Assembly (NCBI RefSeq): GCF_936925435.1
Contig: NZ_CAKZHQ010000033.1
Coordinates: 1-48,734, forward strand
DNA: 48,734 nucleotides
Direction of reading: 5' to 3'
DNA from: an uncultured Ramlibacter sp.
GTDB lineage: Bacteria; Pseudomonadota; Gammaproteobacteria; Burkholderiales; Burkholderiaceae_C
The notes beneath the pieces were generated by a model. The model ran no database searches. It was given only the letters and a program-made list of their open reading frames with translations, and was not told the DNA's origin. Made by a program: the position numbers and the translations under genes. Below, in pieces: positions 12,821 through 21,929 of the stretch (its first letter is position 1; each line of letters begins with the position of its first letter).

Positions 12821-12846
12821 AAAAAAGGACCGGTAGTGCCCGGTCC
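12821..12846 (-). terminator. Rho-independent terminator after prs
   Basis: On the minus strand GGACCGG pairs with CCGGTCC around the loop GCACTA, directly followed by six T. It lies between the prs stop and the rplY start, so rplY probably depends on read-through or on its own promoter. Confidence 0.8.
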
Positions 12847-12900
12847 ACTCGATGCCTCAGAACAGGTTTCGAAACCTTGAAAGGTTTTGATTGAAATCTC

Positions 12901-13878
12901 TTAAAAGAGATTTTCCTGGTCCGAGAACAGACTCATCACCGACTCGCCCTTGGCGATGCGCTGGATCGTCTCGGCGATCAGCGGCGCCACGGACAGCTGG
13001 CGGATCTTGGCGCAGCCGCGGCCGGCGTCGGACAGCGGGATGGTGTCGGTCACCACCACTTCGTCGAGCGCGCTGCCCTTGGCGATGCGCTCGATGGCCG
13101 GGCCCGAGAAGATCGGGTGCGTGCAATACGCGTAAACCTTTTTCGCGCCGCGCTCCTTGAGCACTTCGGCGGCCTTGACCAGCGTGCCGGCCGTGTCGAT
13201 CATGTCGTCCATGATCACGCAGTTGCGGCCTTCGATCTCGCCGATCACGTGCATCACTTCGCTCACGTTGGCCTTGGGCCGGCGCTTGTCGATGATGGCC
13301 AGGTCGGTGTTGAGCTGCTTAGCGAGGGCCCGGGCCCGCACCACGCCGCCGACATCCGGCGAGACCACGATCAGGTCTTCGTAATTCTTCAGCCGCAGGT
13401 CGCTCAGCAGCACCGGCGACGCATAGATGTTGTCCACCGGGATGTCGAAGAAACCCTGGATCTGGTCGGCGTGCAGGTCCATGGTCAGGACCCGCGACAC
13501 ACCCACCGTCTGCAGCAGATTGGCCACCACCTTGGCCGAGATCGGAACCCGGCTCGAGCGCGGGCGGCGGTCCTGGCGGGCATAGCCGAAATAGGGGATG
13601 ACGGCGCTGATCCGCTCGGCCGAGGCGCGCTTGAGCGCGTCGACCATGATCAGCAGTTCCATCAGGTTCTCGTTGGTCGGGGCGCAGGTCGACTGCACCA
13701 CGAAGACGTCACGTGCGCGCACGTTGGTGTTGATCTCGACGGTGACCTCACCGTCGGAGAAGCGGCCTACGCTTGCGGCGCCTAGCGTGATGCCCAGGTG
13801 GCCCGCAATCTCGGCAGCAAGGCCGGGATTGGCGTTGCCGGTGAACACCATGAAATCGGGATGGGGAGCAACCTGCAT
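12901..13878 (-). CDS. prs: Ribose-phosphate pyrophosphokinase
   Basis: Prs makes phosphoribosyl pyrophosphate from ribose 5-phosphate and ATP, feeding purine, pyrimidine, His, Trp and NAD synthesis. The 325-residue protein has [10 protein letters not shown] near the start, [13 protein letters not shown] flexible-loop residues (as [10 protein letters not shown]), [11 protein letters not shown], and the PRPP-binding loop [11 protein letters not shown] (here as [10 protein letters not shown]). The ATG at 13878 precedes the conserved [10 protein letters not shown]. It lies just downstream of tRNA-Gln and ispE, probably in one transcript. Confidence 0.97.
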   Translation of the reverse strand: MQVAPHPDFMVFTGNANPGLAAEIAGHLGITLGAASVGRFSDGEVTVEINTNVRARDVFVVQSTCAPTNENLMELLIMVDALKRASAERISAVIPYFGYARQDRRPRSSRVPISAKVVANLLQTVGVSRVLTMDLHADQIQGFFDIPVDNIYASPVLLSDLRLKNYEDLIVVSPDVGGVVRARALAKQLNTDLAIIDKRRPKANVSEVMHVIGEIEGRNCVIMDDMIDTAGTLVKAAEVLKERGAKKVYAYCTHPIFSGPAIERIAKGSALDEVVVTDTIPLSDAGRGCAKIRQLSVAPLIAETIQRIAKGESVMSLFSDQENLF

Positions 13879-13952
13879 GACGGTCCCAGAGTGTTTAACC
13901 TTGTTGCCGTACGCCCGGCGTGACGACGCGTAGACGCGCATCGTTCGAATTT

Positions 13953-14029
13953 TGGCAGGGGAAGAAGGATTCGAACCTTCGCATGCTGGAATCAAAATCC
14001 AGTGCCTTAACCAACTTGGCGACTCCCCT
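13953..14029 (-). tRNA. tRNA-Gln (anticodon TTG)
   Basis: A cloverleaf of 77 bases including an encoded CCA. The acceptor pairs AGGGGAG with TTCCCCT, the anticodon loop TTTTGAT gives TTG (Gln), and the T loop is TTCGAAT. It sits between ispE and prs on the same strand, the usual place in Burkholderiales. Confidence 0.95.
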
Positions 14030-14064
14030 ACACTGGTCGACCGCTGCAATCAGCGGCCCACCGA

Positions 14065-14910
14065 TCAATCGTCGCTGGATGCCCATCCCGCCAAGGGATG
14101 AACCTCCAGATTGCTGCATTCCCTGGATTGCCAGCCGGCCGGAACCGGTGACAGTTCCTGGCCCTGAGGCAATCTCGCAAACACCGCGCTTCCCGAGCCT
14201 GTCATCCTACCTTGCAGGCCCTGCGTGCCAAGCCAATCGAGGGCCTGGGTGACGCCGGGGCAAAGCCTCTGGGCAACCGGCTGCAAGTCGTTACGGCCAA
14301 ATCCGTAGGGGTCTGCAGCAAAGCCTGAAATTATAGCAGGCTTGGTGCTGCGGTCCAGCGCCTGGTCGCTAAAGATGCGTGAGGTTTCCAGTCCTTGCGC
14401 GGGCTTGACCACCGCAAAATGCTCCGGCGGCAAGGCGATGGGGACGATTTTCTCACCGATTCCCTCGACCCAGGCATTGCGCCCGCGCAGAAAAAAAGGA
14501 ACGTCGGCACCCAGCGTCAGGCCGATGCCCTCCAGTTGCGCCAATGGCAGGTTCAACTGCCACAGTCGGTTCAGTGCCAGCAGGCAGGAGGCGGCGTCCG
14601 AGGAGCCTCCGCCCATCCCGGCCTGCGCCGGCAGCACCTTGTCGATACCGATGTGGGCGCCCAGGTCGGTGCCGGAGGCCGCTTGCAGGGCGCGGGCGGC
14701 GCGCAGCACCAGATCGTCCGCCGGCAAGGGCGCGCCCAGATCTTCCCGGCTCAGCGCGCCATCGGTGCGCAGCTCGAAGTTCAGGCTGTCGTGCCAGTCC
14801 ACCAGCATGAAGGCCGACTGCAACAGGTGGTAGCCGTCGGCCCGCCGGCCTGTCACATGGAGGAAGAGATTGAGCTTGGCCGGTGCCGGGACGTCGTACA
14901 GCGCTTTCAT
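14065..14910 (-). CDS. ispE: 4-(cytidine 5'-diphospho)-2-C-methyl-D-erythritol kinase
   Basis: IspE phosphorylates CDP-methylerythritol in the non-mevalonate isoprenoid pathway. The 281-residue protein opens with PAPAKLNLFLHVTGRRADGYH, the substrate-binding region. The GHMP kinase glycine loop is PAQAGMGGGSSDAAS, and the late glycine motif is MTGSGSAVFA. It overlaps lolB by 4 bases. Confidence 0.96.
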   Translation of the reverse strand: MKALYDVPAPAKLNLFLHVTGRRADGYHLLQSAFMLVDWHDSLNFELRTDGALSREDLGAPLPADDLVLRAARALQAASGTDLGAHIGIDKVLPAQAGMGGGSSDAASCLLALNRLWQLNLPLAQLEGIGLTLGADVPFFLRGRNAWVEGIGEKIVPIALPPEHFAVVKPAQGLETSRIFSDQALDRSTKPAIISGFAADPYGFGRNDLQPVAQRLCPGVTQALDWLGTQGLQGRMTGSGSAVFARLPQGQELSPVPAGWQSRECSNLEVHPLAGWASSDD

Positions 14911-15419
14911 GGCCGGTCCAGCACCACCCGCAGGTCGGCGGCGGGCGAAGGGCTCTGGCGCTGGGCGCGCAGCCTGCCCTCGCCCAGCTGGCTGAGGTCA
15001 GCCTGCCAGCCGGGGACGGCGGTGTTGCGGCCTGCCAGCCATTCGAACAGCGCCGCGACCGGAATGGCCGAGCCCGTGGCCTGGACGACCAGGGCGTCGA
15101 CCGAGTCGAACTGCCGCAACTGCCCGCCGGACTGCAGGGTGGCCGAACCGGGTGCCCAGTTGAGGACCGCCAGGGTCCCGCCTATGGGGTTGAACAGCGT
15201 GAGCGCGCCCTGTGGGGCCTTGCCGCGCAGCTCGAAGCCGGCCGAGAAGGACTGGTCGGGGCGGTCCTGGACCTGCAAGGCAAGGCGCCCGGTCCAGGGC
15301 CCGATTTCAGGGTCAATTGGCCCTCTAGACCCCGTCGGATGGGCGCAGCCAGCTATCAAAACAGTAGCGACTGCGAGCCCGCCCGCGGCCAGGCGCGCCA
15401 GCGCGGCCCGGCGGCTCAT
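14907..15419 (-). CDS. lolB: Outer-membrane lipoprotein insertion factor LolB
   Basis: LolB receives lipoproteins from LolA and inserts them into the outer membrane. The 170-residue precursor has a signal with lipobox LIAGC and lipidated Cys25. The mature protein has the family segment WTGRLALQVQ and a beta-rich body. At about 145 mature residues it is short, and identity rests partly on position between ispE and a large TPR protein gene. The start ATG overlaps the TPR gene by 4 bases. Part of the signal core is encoded by a 17-base dispersed repeat. Confidence 0.88.
   Translation of the reverse strand: MSRRAALARLAAGGLAVATVLIAGCAHPTGSRGPIDPEIGPWTGRLALQVQDRPDQSFSAGFELRGKAPQGALTLFNPIGGTLAVLNWAPGSATLQSGGQLRQFDSVDALVVQATGSAIPVAALFEWLAGRNTAVPGWQADLSQLGEGRLRAQRQSPSPAADLRVVLDRP
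15352..15368. repeat. 17-base dispersed inverted repeat, copy 3
   Basis: The sequence is GCTATCAAAACAGTAGC with arms GCTAT/GTAGC. It lies in the lolB signal-peptide region, where on the minus strand it encodes A-T-V-L-I-A immediately before the lipidated cysteine. Confidence 0.6.
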
Positions 15420-17155
15420 GGCTTGACGCGCAGGCGCTTCAAGGTTTCCTGCAGGGTTTCGTTCTCGTTGTTCAGCAGCAGGCCTTCTTTCCAAATGGCC
15501 TGCGCCCGCTCGCGCTGGCCCATGTTCCAGAGCACTTCGCCCAGATGGGCGGCGATCTCGGCGTCGGGCTTGGCCTTGTAGGCCGTGTCCAGGATGCGCA
15601 AGGCCTCGGCCTTGTTGCCCAGGCGGAACTCCACCCAGCCCAGGCTGTCGCTGATGAAGGGGTCGCCAGGCGCGTACTGCAGGGCTTTTTCGATCAGTTC
15701 CTTGCCTTCGGGCAGGCGGACGTTGCGATCGGCAAAGGAGTAGCCCAGCGCGTTGTAGGCGTGGTGGTAGTCGGGCTTGGCCGCGATCACCTGGCGCAGC
15801 AGCCGTTCCATCTGCGCCATGTCGCCCAGCTTTTCGGCCAGCATGGCCTGGTCATAGACCAGGTCGATGTCCTTGGGATCCTTGGCGATCGCATCGGCGA
15901 GCAGGTCGTACGCCGGCTTGTACTGCTTGTTCTCGCGCAGCAGCTGGGTTTCCGCCATCAACTTGGCGCGGGCGTCGGCCGGCGTGCGTTCGGGCAGGGC
16001 GCGCAGCAGCTTTCGGGCCTCATCCAGCTTCCCCTGACGCGCCAGGATGGAGGCGCGCCGGTTCTGCGCCGACACCAGGTCCTGGGCGTTCTCGATCTTG
16101 TCCAGCCAGGCGCCGGCCAGCACGTAGTCCTTGCGCTTTTCCGCGATCTGCGACAGTGCCAGGTAGGCCTGGGCCAGGCCGCGGCTGCGGTCTTCGCCGG
16201 AGCGCTGGGCCTGCGCCAGTTCCACATAACGCTTGAGCGAAGCTTCTGCCGGACCGAGCTGATTGTCCTGGACCTGCAGGGTTCCCTGCACCAGCCAGGC
16301 TTCGGGGAAGTCGGGCTTCTCCGCGGTGATGACCTGCAGCTGCTGGGAGGCTTCGGCGTAGCGCTGGCTGTCCAACAGTGCGCGGGCGTAACCCATGCGC
16401 AGTTCTGGCAGGGGCTTGCCCTCCATGTACTTGCGCACGATGGCCTCGGCCTGGGGCTGCTTGGGATCCATCATTTCCAGGGCCAGCAGCACCGGCGCTT
16501 CGGCGCGCGGGCCGGCCGCCTGGCCGCGGCGTGCAGCTTCCAGCGCGCCTGTGCTGTCGCCCGCAGCCAGGCGCACACGGCCGACGCTGGTCCAGGCGGC
16601 GGCGCCGGTGGCCGGGCTCGCCAGGTATTCGGCCAGCGCCTGTTCGACCACGCTGGCTGCCAGCTTCTTGTCGCTCACGCGCGCATAGCTGCGCGGTACC
16701 AGGGCCAGCACGGCGCTGCGATCCTTGGCGGGGGCCAGAGCGACCTCGCTCTTGAGCGGTTCGGCGCTGTCGGCCACCCGGTTGAGCGCCAGCAGGATTT
16801 GCAACACATAGCGGTTGGCCTCCCGCGAGCCGGGGTGGGCCTGCTTCCAGGCGCGAGCCGCCTGCAGCGCCGCATCGGCCGAGCGTGACTGGAATGCGAT
16901 GTCCACTGCCCGCTGGTAGAGCGCCGGGTCATTGGTCTTGCGGGCGGCATCGAGCACCAGGGCATAGCCTGCCGCAGGCTCCGTGCCGCGGGCATTGATC
17001 TCGCCCAGCAGCAGCTGGTAGAACATTTCTGCATCGAGCGCGCTGGGGATTTCGGCGGTTTCGGCCGGGGAGGTGTCCGGGGATTGCGCCAGGGCCTGCT
17101 GGCCAAGGGCCAACAGGAGCAGCGTGCCGGTGGCAAGGCGGGTGGGGCGCTTCAT
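15416..17155 (-). CDS. Periplasmic tetratricopeptide-repeat protein
   Basis: A 579-residue protein with a signal peptide (MKRPTRLATGTLLLLALGQQ, cleavage near ALAQ) and many TPR motifs over the whole mature part. The last repeats (NALGYSFADRNVRLPEGKEL, DSLGWVEFRLGN) match the TPR proteins that precede lolB in beta- and gammaproteobacteria. It is probably exported to the periplasm or outer membrane and helps assemble a complex; the partner is unknown. ATGs at 17164 and 17167 are alternatives, but the 17155 start gives the best signal peptide. It is divergent from mutM, 32 bases away. Confidence 0.88.
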   Translation of the reverse strand: MKRPTRLATGTLLLLALGQQALAQSPDTSPAETAEIPSALDAEMFYQLLLGEINARGTEPAAGYALVLDAARKTNDPALYQRAVDIAFQSRSADAALQAARAWKQAHPGSREANRYVLQILLALNRVADSAEPLKSEVALAPAKDRSAVLALVPRSYARVSDKKLAASVVEQALAEYLASPATGAAAWTSVGRVRLAAGDSTGALEAARRGQAAGPRAEAPVLLALEMMDPKQPQAEAIVRKYMEGKPLPELRMGYARALLDSQRYAEASQQLQVITAEKPDFPEAWLVQGTLQVQDNQLGPAEASLKRYVELAQAQRSGEDRSRGLAQAYLALSQIAEKRKDYVLAGAWLDKIENAQDLVSAQNRRASILARQGKLDEARKLLRALPERTPADARAKLMAETQLLRENKQYKPAYDLLADAIAKDPKDIDLVYDQAMLAEKLGDMAQMERLLRQVIAAKPDYHHAYNALGYSFADRNVRLPEGKELIEKALQYAPGDPFISDSLGWVEFRLGNKAEALRILDTAYKAKPDAEIAAHLGEVLWNMGQRERAQAIWKEGLLLNNENETLQETLKRLRVKP

Positions 17156-17187
17156 TGAAACCATCATAATCCGGCCCGTCCATCCAT

Positions 17188-18003
17188 ATGCCTGAACTAC
17201 CAGAAGTCGAGGTCACGCGCCTGAGTTTTGCCAGCCGCATCGCCGGTGCACGCGTGCTGTCGGCCCGGCTGGGCAAGCCGCTGCGCTGGCCCCTGGGTTG
17301 CGATCCGGCCGATCTGGCCGATCGCACGGTGCTGGGGGTGCGGCGGCGCGGCAAGTACCTGCTGGTCGACCTGGACCGCGGCCTGCTGCTGCTGCACCTG
17401 GGCATGTCGGGCAGCCTGGGGTTTGCGGACCGCCTCCCGCCACCCGGCCCACACGACCATTTCGAGCTTGCCACCAGCCAGGGCGTGCTGCGGCTGAACG
17501 ACCCGAGGCGCTTTGGGGCCGTGGTCTATGCGGACGGCGAGGATGCCGCGCAAGCGGTCAAGCTGCTGGGTGGCCTGGGTGCAGAGCCATTGACAGGGGA
17601 TTTCGACGCCCTGGTTTTTCATGCGGCCCTGAAGTCCCGCCAGTCGCCCATCAAGCAGGTGCTGCTGGCCGGTGCCCTGGTGGTTGGCGTGGGCAACATC
17701 TACGCCTCCGAGGCGCTGTTCCTGGCCGGCATCCGTCCCACCCAACGGGCTTCACGCATCAGCCTGCCGCGGGCCCGCAAGCTGCACGCAGCCATCCGGC
17801 AGGTGCTGGCCGAAGCGGTGCGTAAGGGCGGCAGCACACTGCGCGACTTTTCCAATGCCCATGGCGAGGCGGGCCACTTCCAGCTCGATGCCATGGTCTA
17901 CGACCGGGCCGGCCAGCCATGCCGCGTCTGTGCTGCGCCCATCAAGCGCATCGTCCAGGGCCAGAGGGCTACGTACTTCTGCCCACAGTGCCAGAAGCCC
18001 TGA
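17188..18003 (+). CDS. mutM: Formamidopyrimidine-DNA glycosylase
   Basis: MutM removes 8-oxoguanine and formamidopyrimidines from DNA and cuts the strand. The catalytic N-terminus MPELPEVE supplies Pro2 and Glu3. The helix-two-turn-helix region contains [13 protein letters not shown], and the C-terminal zinc finger has CRVC and CPQC pairs. At 271 residues it is the normal size. It is followed by a dynamin-like gene and mutY, so both GO-system glycosylases flank one GTPase. Confidence 0.97.
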   Translation: MPELPEVEVTRLSFASRIAGARVLSARLGKPLRWPLGCDPADLADRTVLGVRRRGKYLLVDLDRGLLLLHLGMSGSLGFADRLPPPGPHDHFELATSQGVLRLNDPRRFGAVVYADGEDAAQAVKLLGGLGAEPLTGDFDALVFHAALKSRQSPIKQVLLAGALVVGVGNIYASEALFLAGIRPTQRASRISLPRARKLHAAIRQVLAEAVRKGGSTLRDFSNAHGEAGHFQLDAMVYDRAGQPCRVCAAPIKRIVQGQRATYFCPQCQKP

Positions 18004-18052
18004 GGGAGATGGTGAGCAGGGGTGCTATATTCAAATGCACTGCGGGGGCATA

Positions 18053-20014
18053 GTGGGCACTTCCTTCAACGAACAATTCGACCAACATGGCACGTGGCGG
18101 CGCGAGTTCGCGCTACGGCTGAAGCTGTTGTCCGAGTGGCTGCGGGACCATGAGCTGCTCGACGCCGCCGTCGAGGAACGACTGCGCAGGCTGGAAACCC
18201 AGATGCGCTCGGACAAGGTCATGGTGGCCTTCGTCGCCGAGTTCTCGCGCGGCAAGTCCGAGCTGATCAACGCGATCTTTTTTGCCGGCTACAAGCGCCG
18301 CATCATGCCGGCCAGCGCAGGCCGCACCACGATGTGCCCGACCGAGCTGGGCTACGACGCCGACGTCCCGCCCTGCCTGCGCCTGCTGCCGATCGAAACA
18401 CGCCTGCAGCCGCAGGCCCTGATGGAATGGCGCGGCGCGCCCGAGAAATGGACCCGGGTCGACCTGGATGTCAACGACCCGGCGCAGCTGGCCCAGGCCC
18501 TGGAGAAGGTGGCCGAAGTGCGCCACGTCACCAAGGACGAGGCCAAGGCCCTGGGTTTCTGGCACGACGATGTGCCGGAAGACAACCCCATGATGCGCAG
18601 CGACGGCTTGATCGAGGTGCCGCGCTGGCGCCATGCACTGATCAACATCGCCCATCCGCTGCTCAAGCAGGGCCTGGTGATCCTGGACACACCTGGCCTG
18701 AACGCCATCGGCGCAGAGCCCGAACTGACTGTCAACCTGATCCCCCAGGCCCATGCCGTGGTCTTCATCCTGGCCGCCGACACCGGCGTGACCAAATCGG
18801 ACCTGGCGATCTGGCGCGAACACCTGGTGACCGAGGCCGGCAACACCGACGCCCGCCTGGTGGTGCTCAACAAGATCGACACCATGTGGGACTCGCTGAG
18901 CACACCTGCCCAGGTGCAGGCCCAGATCGAGCGCCAGCGCGCGACATCGGCCGAAATCCTGGGCCTGCCGCAGGAGCAGGTCATCCCGGTGTCGGCGCAA
19001 AAGGGCTTGGTGGCCAAGGTCAACGACGATGCGCAGCTGCTGCAGGCCAGCCAGCTGCCGGTGCTCGAGCGCGCGCTCAGCCTGGGCGTGATGGGCCAGC
19101 GCCAGAAGATCCTGCGTTCGGCGGTGGCCGGCGGCATCAGTGAGCTACGGGTGGAAGCCGGCCGTGCGATCAACATCCGCCGGCGCGACCTGGCCGAGCA
19201 GACCATCGAGCTCAAGGGCCTGCGCGGCAAGAACATCTCGGTGATCAAGCACATGCGCACGCGCATCGAGCAGGAACAGACCGACTTCGACGTCAGCGGC
19301 GCCAAGATCCACGCAGTGCGCTCGGTCCACCTGAAGCTGCTGCGGGAAGTCTTCAACCTGCTGGGCACCAGCACGCTCAAGGTCGAAATGACGGAGCTGA
19401 CCGATGCACTGCGCCAGCCGGGCATCAAGCTGGGCGTGAGGAAGGCCTACGGCCTGACCTTCGACCGCCTGCGCGAGGGGCTGCGCAAGGCCCAGCGCAC
19501 CAGCGCCGAGATCCACTCCATGCTGGGCGGCACCTTCCGCCAGCTCAACGCCGAATACGGCTTCTCGCTGCAAGCCCCCAAGGAGCCCGACCTGGCCGGC
19601 TACGAGCGCGACCTCGACCTGGTCGAGCGCAGCCACAACCAGTACCTGGGCGTGAGCAATGTGTTGCGGCTGGCCCAGCCGGAGTTCGCCGACCGTCTGG
19701 TGCGTGCCCTGGCCACCCGCTTGCGCGTGATCTATGAATCCGCGCTGGGCGAGGTCGAACTGTGGAACAAGTCCGCCGCTGCCCAGCTCGATGCGCAGCT
19801 GCGCGAGCGCCGCCGCAACTTCGGCCGCCGCATCGAGGCCATCGAGCGCATCCAGCAGGCCGCCACCGGTCTGGACGACCGCATCGTCGAGATTCAGGGC
19901 CATGAAAGCGCCCTGAACCAGCTCGATGCCAAGCTCACCGAGCTGACAGCCCACCTCACCAGCATTCCCGGCGCGGATGCGCCGGTCGCCGAGCCCGTCC
20001 TGCAACGGGCATGA
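18053..20014 (+). CDS. Dynamin-family GTPase
   Basis: A 653-residue dynamin-like protein. The P-loop region is VAEFSRGKSELINAI (Lys68), G3 is DTPGLNAIG and G4 is LNKIDTMW. Long helical stalk segments follow, and the C-terminal third is rich in Arg/Glu coiled coil (ERRRNFGRRIEAIERI). Bacterial dynamins remodel or tether membranes; no transmembrane paddle is obvious here. The GTG at 18053 (VGTSFNEQF) has GGGGG just upstream and is preferred; an in-frame ATG at 18035 adds six residues. The gene overlaps mutY by 4 bases. Confidence 0.88.
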   Translation: MGTSFNEQFDQHGTWRREFALRLKLLSEWLRDHELLDAAVEERLRRLETQMRSDKVMVAFVAEFSRGKSELINAIFFAGYKRRIMPASAGRTTMCPTELGYDADVPPCLRLLPIETRLQPQALMEWRGAPEKWTRVDLDVNDPAQLAQALEKVAEVRHVTKDEAKALGFWHDDVPEDNPMMRSDGLIEVPRWRHALINIAHPLLKQGLVILDTPGLNAIGAEPELTVNLIPQAHAVVFILAADTGVTKSDLAIWREHLVTEAGNTDARLVVLNKIDTMWDSLSTPAQVQAQIERQRATSAEILGLPQEQVIPVSAQKGLVAKVNDDAQLLQASQLPVLERALSLGVMGQRQKILRSAVAGGISELRVEAGRAINIRRRDLAEQTIELKGLRGKNISVIKHMRTRIEQEQTDFDVSGAKIHAVRSVHLKLLREVFNLLGTSTLKVEMTELTDALRQPGIKLGVRKAYGLTFDRLREGLRKAQRTSAEIHSMLGGTFRQLNAEYGFSLQAPKEPDLAGYERDLDLVERSHNQYLGVSNVLRLAQPEFADRLVRALATRLRVIYESALGEVELWNKSAAAQLDAQLRERRRNFGRRIEAIERIQQAATGLDDRIVEIQGHESALNQLDAKLTELTAHLTSIPGADAPVAEPVLQRA

Positions 20015-21048
20015 GCGTGGCAGGGCAGGACCTGGCCGGGCGTGTGGTGCGCTGGCAGCGCACCCACGGACGCAGTGGCCTGCCCTGGCAGGGAACGCGC
20101 GATCCCTACCGGGTCTGGCTCTCGGAAATCATGCTGCAGCAGACCCAGGTCTCGGTGGTGCTGGATTACTACCCCCGTTTCCTGCAGCGCTTTCCCGACG
20201 TGCAATCACTGGCCGCGGCCAGCCAGGACGACGTGCTGGCCCTGTGGAGCGGCCTGGGTTACTACAGCCGGGCGCGCAACCTGCACCGCTGCGCCCAGGA
20301 TGTTGTGGCCTTGCACGGCGGCGAATTTCCCCGCAGTGCGCAAATTCTGCAGACCCTGTCGGGCATAGGCCGTTCGACGGCGGCGGCCATCGCATCCTTT
20401 TGCTTCGGTGAGCGCGCCGCCATCCTGGACGGCAACGTCAAGCGTGTGCTGACGCGGGCGCTGGGCTTTGGCGATGACCTTTCCGTGGCGGCCAATGAGC
20501 GCAGGCTGTGGGACGCGGCGACGGCCTTGCTCCCCAAGGCGGGCACCGACATGCCGGCCTACACCCAGGGGCTGATGGACCTGGGCGCCACCGTCTGCCT
20601 GGCGCGCAATCCCAGCTGCCTGCTGTGCCCGCTGCAGGCCGATTGCATCGCCCAGCAACAAGGCCAGCCCGAGCGCTATCCGCTCAAGACCCGCAAACTC
20701 AAACGCAGCGCCCAGTCGCTTTGGCTGCTCGATGCGCGCGATGCCGACGGCGCGGTCTGGCTGGAGAAGCGGCCCGATTCCGGTGTCTGGGCCGGCCTGT
20801 ACTGCCTGCCGGTGTTCGAGACGCGCGAGGCGCTGGAGGCGGTGTTGCCGGCCAAGGCCAGGAAGAGCCTCAGGGATGCGCAGCCCTTTGTCCACGTGCT
20901 GACCCACAAGGATCTGCATCTGCACCCGGTGGCCGCGCAGCTTGCGCCGTCTGCATTGGCCAAGCTGGAGGGCGGCTGGTTTACCCAGGGGCGGTGGCCC
21001 GGGCTGGGCCTGCCGGCGCCCATCCGCAAGCTGCTGGCGCCGGCCTAA
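20011..21048 (+). CDS. mutY: Adenine DNA glycosylase
   Basis: MutY removes adenine mispaired with 8-oxoguanine. Glu39 lies in [11 protein letters not shown], the helix-hairpin-helix is [12 protein letters not shown], and the catalytic Asp140 lies in [11 protein letters not shown]. The iron-sulfur cluster motif is C-x6-C-x2-C-x5-C ([17 protein letters not shown]). The C-terminal NUDIX-like 8-oxoG-recognition domain is present ([19 protein letters not shown]). At 345 residues it is full length. Its stop overlaps the convergent rapZ stop. Confidence 0.97.
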   Translation: MSVAGQDLAGRVVRWQRTHGRSGLPWQGTRDPYRVWLSEIMLQQTQVSVVLDYYPRFLQRFPDVQSLAAASQDDVLALWSGLGYYSRARNLHRCAQDVVALHGGEFPRSAQILQTLSGIGRSTAAAIASFCFGERAAILDGNVKRVLTRALGFGDDLSVAANERRLWDAATALLPKAGTDMPAYTQGLMDLGATVCLARNPSCLLCPLQADCIAQQQGQPERYPLKTRKLKRSAQSLWLLDARDADGAVWLEKRPDSGVWAGLYCLPVFETREALEAVLPAKARKSLRDAQPFVHVLTHKDLHLHPVAAQLAPSALAKLEGGWFTQGRWPGLGLPAPIRKLLAPA

Positions 21049-21929
21049 CCGAGGTCCAGTTCGCGGTGGCGCTTGAGCGCCGTCCAGCGCTGGCCGAAAC
21101 GGGCGGCGAGTTGCTCGACCAGGTAGACCGAGCGGTGCTGGCCGCCGGTGCAGCCCACCGCCACCGTGACGTAGCTGCGGTGGTCGCGCGCCAGGGGCTC
21201 AAGCCAGTGGTCCAGGAATTGCCCGATGTGGTCCAGCATCTGCGCCACCTCGGCGTGCTTTTCCAGGAAGCTGATGACCTCGCTATCGCGGCCGGTCTGT
21301 TGGCGCAATGCCGGCTCGTAGTGCGGGTTGGGCAGCATCCGAACGTCGAACACGTAGTCCGCATCGACCGGGATGCCGCGCTTGAAGGCGAATGATTCGA
21401 ACACCAGGGTCAGCTGGCTGGCCGGCGCCGACAGCAGCGACTTCACGTGGGCTTGCAGCTGCGCAGGCCGGATCACGCTGGTGTCGATGACATGGGCCTC
21501 TTCGCGCAGATCGGCCAGCAGCTCGCGCTCCAGCTCGATGGCATCCACCAGGGCGCGCTGCAGATCATCGGCCGGCGCATCGGCGCTGGCGGGGCGCTTG
21601 CTCGACAAGGGGTGGCGCCGCCGGGTTTCCGAGAAGCGGCGCACCAGGGTGTCGGTGGTGGCATCCAGGAACAGTGGCCTGACCGTGATGCCCTGGCTGG
21701 CCAGCTCGCGCAGCTGGGCCGGCACCTGGGGCAGGGAGGTGGCGCTGCGCACATCCATGGCGATCGCGACTCTTTCGACCGTGCTCGCCTGCTCCAAGGT
21801 GATGAAGGGCCGCAGCAGTTCCGGCGGCAAGTTGTCGACACAGTAGTAGCCCGCGTCCTCCAGGGCGCGCAAGGCCACCGACTTGCCCGAGCCGGACATG
21901 CCGGTGATCAGGACGACTTCCATGTTCAT
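21045..21929 (-). CDS. rapZ: RNase adapter protein RapZ
   Basis: RapZ is a nucleotide-binding adapter; in enterobacteria it guides RNase E to a small RNA controlling GlmS. The 294-residue protein has Walker A GMSGSGKS (Lys16), the family motif [12 protein letters not shown], and the C-terminal [14 protein letters not shown] region. The ATG at 21929 overlaps the recN stop by 4 bases; a second ATG 6 bases inside is possible. The enterobacterial sRNA targets may not exist here, so the role is by family only. Confidence 0.95.
   Translation of the reverse strand: MNMEVVLITGMSGSGKSVALRALEDAGYYCVDNLPPELLRPFITLEQASTVERVAIAMDVRSATSLPQVPAQLRELASQGITVRPLFLDATTDTLVRRFSETRRRHPLSSKRPASADAPADDLQRALVDAIELERELLADLREEAHVIDTSVIRPAQLQAHVKSLLSAPASQLTLVFESFAFKRGIPVDADYVFDVRMLPNPHYEPALRQQTGRDSEVISFLEKHAEVAQMLDHIGQFLDHWLEPLARDHRSYVTVAVGCTGGQHRSVYLVEQLAARFGQRWTALKRHRELDLG

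Noticed and set aside
14321..14343. AAGCCTG/CAGGCTT hairpin inside ispE
   Set aside because: It is coding sequence for conserved IspE residues; it may be a degenerate repeat copy but is too diverged to annotate.
17672..18052. N-terminal extension of the dynamin gene into mutM
   Set aside because: The upstream part reads another frame of mutM and has no family similarity.
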